Positions 15,006 through 19,349 of a stretch of DNA of 19,349 bases are shown here, one piece after another; positions within the stretch are counted from its first letter, which is position 1; each line of letters opens with the position of its first letter. Origin of the DNA: JANRIZ01 sp033764445 (GTDB lineage: Bacteria; Verrucomicrobiota; Verrucomicrobiia; JAWXBN01); assembly GCA_033764445.1 (NCBI GenBank), contig JANRIZ010000003.1, positions 1 through 19,349 on the forward strand, written 5' to 3'. The position numbers and the translations under genes are program-made. The notes under the pieces are model-generated. The model did no database searches and was not told where the DNA came from. It saw nothing but the letters and a program-made list of their open reading frames with translations.

Positions 15006-16814
15006 ATGCGCATGAAAACAAAAACAACACTGATACTGATTGCCGTGGCGGCCCTGCTGCTGGGATTCATTTTTTTCAAGGAACGCCAGTTGAAAACCCA
15101 CCGGGACTGGGAGATCCAGTCTGTCCGGGTGTTTGATTTCAAGCCCGAGGAGGTGACCGCCCTGCGGTTTGAAAGTCCCGAGGGTGCCATGACCGTCCAG
15201 TTCCGGGAGGGACAGTGGAAAATCACCGATCCGGTCACTGACCGGGGGGACCTGTTTTTTCTCAAAACCATCCTGCGCGAACTCTCCACACTCGAGTCCC
15301 GCCGGAAAATTCCCAAGGCCGAGGTGACCCCCGCAATGCGGTCGGCGGACTTTCAACTGGAAAAACCCCGCTTGAAAATCCGGGTGACCCGTCCGCAGGG
15401 CGACCTGGAACTGGGAGTCGGGGCGGAGGCCCCCGCGGGCGGCGGATTTTTTGTGGGGCGGGAGAGCGGCGGGGATGTTTTTCTGCTCTCGCCCTCGTTC
15501 AAGGCGATTGCCAACCTCAAACTTTCCGATCTGCGGGACAAATCCGTTCTGGGGGTGGACCCCTCGCTGATTGAACGGATGGAAATCAAGATCGCCGGGG
15601 AGGGGGGGACCTCGCGCATTGTGGAGGCCTTTGCCGGGGGGAAGGGATGGCGGCTTTCCAAACCGATCAACGTCCGGGCCCATCCGGAAAAAATGGAGGC
15701 CCTGCTCAATGAGCTGCACCAGGCGCGGATTCAGGGGTTTGTCTCCGAGGGCAGTGCCGATTTAAAGGCCTTCGGATTGGCGGAGCCCTCCGCGGTGGTC
15801 ACCCTCCATGTGAAGGGGCAAAAAGAGCCGCTCGTGTTGCTGTTGGGGTTGCCCGTGCGGGAGAACCCCAAAATGACCCATGCCAAGATCGTCAACCGGA
15901 ATGTCGTGGTCACCCTTCCCACGGAGCTGGTCAAGGCCCTTCTGCCCCAGCCCAACGATCTGCGGAATACCACGCTGGCCGAATTTGACCCCGAGACGGT
16001 GACCCGGCTGGTGATCACCTCCGGGAAAACCTCCCTGGAACTCCGGAAACAGAACGGGTCCTGGGTGATTGCCGGCGAACCGGTGCAGGCGGCCGACACC
16101 GCCGTCGTCGAGACACTCCTCGACCAGCTGTTGCGCGGCACGGTCAGTTCCTTTGTCACTGATGTGCCCGCCTCCCTGAAAACCTACGGACTGGACCCCG
16201 CCGCCCAGGAAATCCAGGTGTGGGCGACGGGGGGTGATGGCGGTGAAACGAAGGTGGCGGATGTGAAGTTCGGGCGGAAGGATCCGAAGTCGGGGGTCTA
16301 CGCCCGGTCGGGGGAGGAAATGTTTGTCAGTGCGGTCCGTCCCGAGTATCTGCAGAACCTGCCCGCCGGTCGGACGGCTTATTTGGACCGTCAGATTTTT
16401 TCGATCAATCCCGCGCTGTTGCGGGAGGCCACACTGACCCTCAAGGAGGGGCCCGTGACCCTGGTGGCCGGTCCGGGCGGCTGGAAACTCTCCGAAAGCA
16501 GCCAGGGGGTCATCAACAGCTCCCAATGGGAACAGTTGCTCCTGCGCCTGGCCCCGCTCCGGGCGGTGACGGTGGTGGCGGTCGATGAAAAGGAGGTCAA
16601 GAGGAGCGGACTGGACAGGCCCACCGCCGTTCTGACCCTCCGTCCGGTCGAGGGAGAGGCCACGGTTTTGAAGATTGGGGCCGAAACGCCGTCCAAAGGG
16701 TATTATGCCCAGGTGGAAGGCCGTCCGACTCTCTATGAAATTCCCGCGGAACTCGTCCGGCTGGTCGTCTCGGAAATCATTCTCCGTCCGCAGGCCCGGG
16801 GCGCTCTCAGATAG
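15006..16814 (+). CDS. DUF4340-family membrane-anchored protein with four internal repeats
   Basis: 602 residues from ATG 15006; ATG 15012 is an equally possible start two codons later. A membrane helix at about 6-23 anchors a large extracytoplasmic part. That part shows about four units of some 130-140 residues starting near 46, 186, 328 and 466. Each unit opens with a strand pair and a W residue (GQWKITDPV, KGWRLSKPI, GSWVIAGEP, GGWKLSESS), then a helix. Units two to four continue with an L/V-K-x-x-GL-x-x-P turn (LKAFGLAEP, LKTYGLDPA, VKRSGLDRP) and a beta region with GxY or similar. This is the DUF4340 pattern. In other bacteria DUF4340 proteins often sit beside ABC transporter genes of the GldFG type; none is present here. 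The function is unknown; an envelope or transporter-associated role is inferred. The gene is followed after 12 bp by an AsmA-like gene, so the two probably form one unit. Confidence 0.87.
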   Translation: MRMKTKTTLILIAVAALLLGFIFFKERQLKTHRDWEIQSVRVFDFKPEEVTALRFESPEGAMTVQFREGQWKITDPVTDRGDLFFLKTILRELSTLESRRKIPKAEVTPAMRSADFQLEKPRLKIRVTRPQGDLELGVGAEAPAGGGFFVGRESGGDVFLLSPSFKAIANLKLSDLRDKSVLGVDPSLIERMEIKIAGEGGTSRIVEAFAGGKGWRLSKPINVRAHPEKMEALLNELHQARIQGFVSEGSADLKAFGLAEPSAVVTLHVKGQKEPLVLLLGLPVRENPKMTHAKIVNRNVVVTLPTELVKALLPQPNDLRNTTLAEFDPETVTRLVITSGKTSLELRKQNGSWVIAGEPVQAADTAVVETLLDQLLRGTVSSFVTDVPASLKTYGLDPAAQEIQVWATGGDGGETKVADVKFGRKDPKSGVYARSGEEMFVSAVRPEYLQNLPAGRTAYLDRQIFSINPALLREATLTLKEGPVTLVAGPGGWKLSESSQGVINSSQWEQLLLRLAPLRAVTVVAVDEKEVKRSGLDRPTAVLTLRPVEGEATVLKIGAETPSKGYYAQVEGRPTLYEIPAELVRLVVSEIILRPQARGALR

Positions 16815-16826
16815 GCGGGGACCCGT

Positions 16827-19160
16827 ATGAAAAAGCGACTCTGGGCCACATTCCGCATTTTGCTTGCGGTGACCGTGGTGGTCGTGGCCGGGTTGCTGGC
16901 GTATCTGTACTGGGCGGGTTTGCCCGAGGGGCTGACCGCGCGTCTTCAGGAATCCCTCCAAAAGCAGGGGCTGCAAATGGGCTTTGGGAAGCTCTACTTC
17001 AGCCCGCTGCAGGGGGTTGTCGGTGAGGACGTCACCTTTTTCAACCCCCGTTCGGGTCAGCAGCTGGCCCGGGTATCGCGCGTCCAGATCGGCATTTCCG
17101 TCTGGGAGCTGGTCCGGGGGAAAAATCCCGCCACATTTCTGCAGGTGACCGGCGCGGACCTGCGGATTCCCCTGATGGATGCGGACCCCGAGGGAATGCT
17201 TTCATTCAAGGACACCCGCGCCCGGATCCGGCTCCTGGACGGGAAAAATCTGCTCATTGAGGAACTGACCGGCCTGGGCGCGGGGGTCCGGTTTCGGATC
17301 CGGGCCAATCTGATCCTCAATCCGCTGCCCTTCAAGCGCCGGGAACTGACCGCCGAGGAAAAACAGTTTCAACTGGTCTTCCGGAGCCGGCTGCTCGGGT
17401 TTCTCCGGCAGATCGAGTTTGACCGGGTGCCGGAATTGCGGGCCGAGGTGGTGGCGGACCTCGGAGACCCCGCGACGTGGAAGGGTCGGGCCAGTCTGCA
17501 GGCCAATGACATCAAGTTCAGGGACCTGGCGATCCGGTCCATCGATTTTGGTGTGGGGCTTGACGGGGACCATCTGCGGCTGGAAAAATTCCATTTCGAC
17601 ACACCCCACGGGTCGGTCCGGGCCGAGGGAACCTACCGGATTTCCGTCCAGACCGGTCAGGTCTCGGTGTCCTCGGATTTTGATTTCACGCGGCTGCCCC
17701 TGGACCGGACCGCCGGGGTGGGGCGGGTGCTGGGGGATTTTGAATTTGAAAGGAATCCGGGGCTGGAATTCCAGTTGCGCCGGAACGGACCCGGGTTGGA
17801 TCAGATCGAGCTTTCCGGCAAGATCCATGTCGAAAAATTCAGTTATCGCGGGGTGTCCTTTGATCTTCTGGATGTGCCTTTTGGACTGCATGACGGCCAG
17901 TTTATCATCCCCGACCTCACCCTGGCCCATGGCCGGGAAACGATGTCGCTGAGCCTCCTCGGGGGTCTCTCCACGGGGGTTTTCCGATCCCATGGAGTAC
18001 TGGCCATCAATCCGGCGCGGTACGGGGTCCTCACCCCGGCCAACTACCGCAAGTACATGACGATGTTTACGAGCGTGCCCGTCCCGGTGGAAATCCAGTT
18101 CAGGGCGGAGGGTTCCTTTCGTGACGCCTCCGCCCTGGTCGTCGAGGGCCGGTGCCTGGCCCGGGAGGTCTCCCTGCTGGAGGTGCCGTTCAAATCCCTG
18201 AAGACCGGGTTCCGGATCGCGGAAGGGAAACTCTCCTGTCCCGACGGGGTCATTGAGCGCAAGGAGGGGGTGGGCCGTGCGGACCTGGTGTATGCTTTCC
18301 AGGAGCAGACCCTGCTCATACGGGAGGCCCAGTCACAGCTTTTCCCCATCGATATCGCAAAGGTCCTGGGCGAAAAATCCGTCCGGGCGATTGAACCCTA
18401 CATTTTCAAGGTTCCCCCGAAGGCCAAAATCAAGGGTCTCATCGACTACAAAACCGGGGCCGCCACGGATGTGATGATCCACCTCAATGCCGGGGCGATG
18501 GACTATCCGCTCAAGAAGGCGGTGCTCAATTTTGACAAAGTGACAACCTCCCTCCACATCAAGGGCCGCACGCTGGCGGTCCGGGATTTTGCCGGCACCC
18601 TCTATGAGGGGCAGCTGACCGGGTCCGCGGATTTTGATTTCGGGGAGGACGGACGCACCCGGTACGTCCTGAAGACCGGGGTCAAAAATGTGAATTTTCA
18701 AAAACTCACCCTCAGTCTTTTCAAGTACGGGGATTCCTCGGGCAAACTTTCCGGCAAAGGGGAGTATGCGGGGTATGTGGGGGACTGGGAAACCCTCGAA
18801 GGGGAGGGCGAGATGAACATTGTGAAGGGGAAAATTCTCAACATCCCCTTCCTGGGCGGCATCTCCAAGCTCATGGATGCGATTGTTCCCGGATTCGGCT
18901 ACTCGGTTGCCGACAAGGCCCGCAGTGAGTTCACCATCCGCAGGGGGGTCATTCACACAAAAAAAACCGACCTGTACGGCGGGGGATTTGCCGTCATCTG
19001 CGAGGGCAGTTATTCGATTCCCCGGGACCGTCTGGATCTCGACGCCCGCGTGAACATGCGCGGGGTCTTCGGGGCCCTGACATTTCTGGTGAGCGAACTC
19101 TTCAAGTACCATGCCGACGGCTCCTTTGGAAACCCCAACTGGCAGCCCAAAAATTTTTAG
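16827..19160 (+). CDS. AsmA-like (AsmA/TamB superfamily) membrane-anchored envelope protein
   Basis: 777 residues from ATG 16827, 12 bp after the DUF4340 stop, with GGGGA 6 nt upstream. A membrane helix at about 8-29 is followed by a long beta-rich periplasmic body. Near 668-705 it carries GKILNIPFLGGISKLMDAI and VPGFGYSVADKARSEF, and the end (about 705-760) reads FTIRRGVIHTKKTDLYGGG and LDLDARVNMRG. This is the AsmA C-terminal pattern: a variable-region segment with a small-residue turn, then strands with an L-x-x-x-G core, then a D-R-L-D-L strand. Members of the AsmA/TamB group form elongated beta structures implicated in lipid transport to, and assembly of, the outer membrane. The presence of this gene implies a diderm cell. 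Length is within the usual range. No terminator is seen directly after the stop. Function at the level of a specific substrate cannot be assigned. Confidence 0.88.
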   Translation: MKKRLWATFRILLAVTVVVVAGLLAYLYWAGLPEGLTARLQESLQKQGLQMGFGKLYFSPLQGVVGEDVTFFNPRSGQQLARVSRVQIGISVWELVRGKNPATFLQVTGADLRIPLMDADPEGMLSFKDTRARIRLLDGKNLLIEELTGLGAGVRFRIRANLILNPLPFKRRELTAEEKQFQLVFRSRLLGFLRQIEFDRVPELRAEVVADLGDPATWKGRASLQANDIKFRDLAIRSIDFGVGLDGDHLRLEKFHFDTPHGSVRAEGTYRISVQTGQVSVSSDFDFTRLPLDRTAGVGRVLGDFEFERNPGLEFQLRRNGPGLDQIELSGKIHVEKFSYRGVSFDLLDVPFGLHDGQFIIPDLTLAHGRETMSLSLLGGLSTGVFRSHGVLAINPARYGVLTPANYRKYMTMFTSVPVPVEIQFRAEGSFRDASALVVEGRCLAREVSLLEVPFKSLKTGFRIAEGKLSCPDGVIERKEGVGRADLVYAFQEQTLLIREAQSQLFPIDIAKVLGEKSVRAIEPYIFKVPPKAKIKGLIDYKTGAATDVMIHLNAGAMDYPLKKAVLNFDKVTTSLHIKGRTLAVRDFAGTLYEGQLTGSADFDFGEDGRTRYVLKTGVKNVNFQKLTLSLFKYGDSSGKLSGKGEYAGYVGDWETLEGEGEMNIVKGKILNIPFLGGISKLMDAIVPGFGYSVADKARSEFTIRRGVIHTKKTDLYGGGFAVICEGSYSIPRDRLDLDARVNMRGVFGALTFLVSELFKYHADGSFGNPNWQPKNF

Positions 19161-19349
19161 GGTCTTTGAATTTCATGTGCCAACCCATTTGAGGATAAAC
19201 ACAGCATTAAACCCAAATTTTGCAATAAGGGCAGATGTATTTTTGGAAAAGATTCATTGAAAAGGGTTTGAGGAGTGGGGAGGATCAACCGATATGGTGA
19301 ATCCAGTTTATGAGGTGGAATATACGGATCAGCAGGTGACGGCATGGGG
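19161..19349. mobile_element. AT-rich right flank, possible left end of an insertion sequence
   Basis: Base composition drops clearly in GC straight after the AsmA-like stop, for example around 19180-19270. A partial reading frame with transposase-like character starts at 19294. No terminal inverted repeat or target duplication can be identified because the other end is outside the window, so the IS boundary is unknown. I see no other gene in 19161-19293. Confidence 0.35.
19294..19349 (+). CDS. Start of a probable transposase gene, truncated by the window edge
   Basis: ATG 19294 is preceded by GGGGAGG about 10 nt upstream and opens a frame of 18 complete codons running off the window (MVNPVYEVEYTDQQVTAW). 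The V-E-Y-T-D-x-x-V-T-x-W pattern recalls the N-terminus of DDE transposases of the IS1380-like type (typically K-V-E-x-T-D-x-x-L-T-x-x-G-G). Eighteen residues are too few for a firm call. The surrounding drop in GC supports a mobile element. Confidence 0.4.
   Translation, partial: MVNPVYEVEYTDQQVTAW

Overview
The window is GC-rich bacterial chromosome. It carries a domain of unknown function, DUF5069, that I associate mainly with Verrucomicrobia and Planctomycetes. It also has a DUF4340 protein, an AsmA-like protein and a GH57 branching enzyme, and many starts lack a clear Shine-Dalgarno. This points to the PVC superphylum, most likely Verrucomicrobiota. No rRNA marker is present, so that is inference.

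Left part (1-7195, all minus strand). The left edge cuts a gene with a Bro-N (phage antirepressor-type) N-terminus. Next come four genes that read leftwards from 7195 as a probable operon: (a) a cytosolic GAF-like region fused through one membrane helix to a HlyD-type periplasmic adaptor; (b) a PqqD-like domain fused to a membrane-embedded M50/site-2-type metallopeptidase and a second HlyD-like adaptor; (c) a shortened SecA-like ATPase lacking the C-terminal part of housekeeping SecA; (d) an unrecognised helical 267-residue protein. Tight spacing (16 bp, 3 bp, then 97 bp) and matching themes (recognition, proteolysis, adaptor, ATP-driven translocation) suggest one accessory export or envelope-processing machine. 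This is the best candidate in the window for a poorly described system.

Middle part (7196-9789, plus strand). A 238-bp divergent intergenic region leads to a DUF5069/beta-hydroxyacid dehydrogenase fusion and a xylose-isomerase-like TIM-barrel protein. A strong rho-independent terminator follows at 9697.

Right part (9790-19160, plus strand). A GH57 alpha-glucan branching enzyme has a promoter placed so that its mRNA may be leaderless. It is followed closely by a CHASE2-like membrane protein without an output domain, an N-acetylmuramoyl-L-alanine amidase, glutamate racemase (murI), a DUF4340 protein with four internal repeats and an AsmA-like protein. The last four are collinear and look like a cell-envelope group.

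The right edge (19161-19349) becomes noticeably AT-richer and starts a truncated reading frame that resembles a transposase N-terminus. With the Bro-N fragment at the left edge, this suggests accessory DNA on both flanks. I saw no tRNA, rRNA or CRISPR array.
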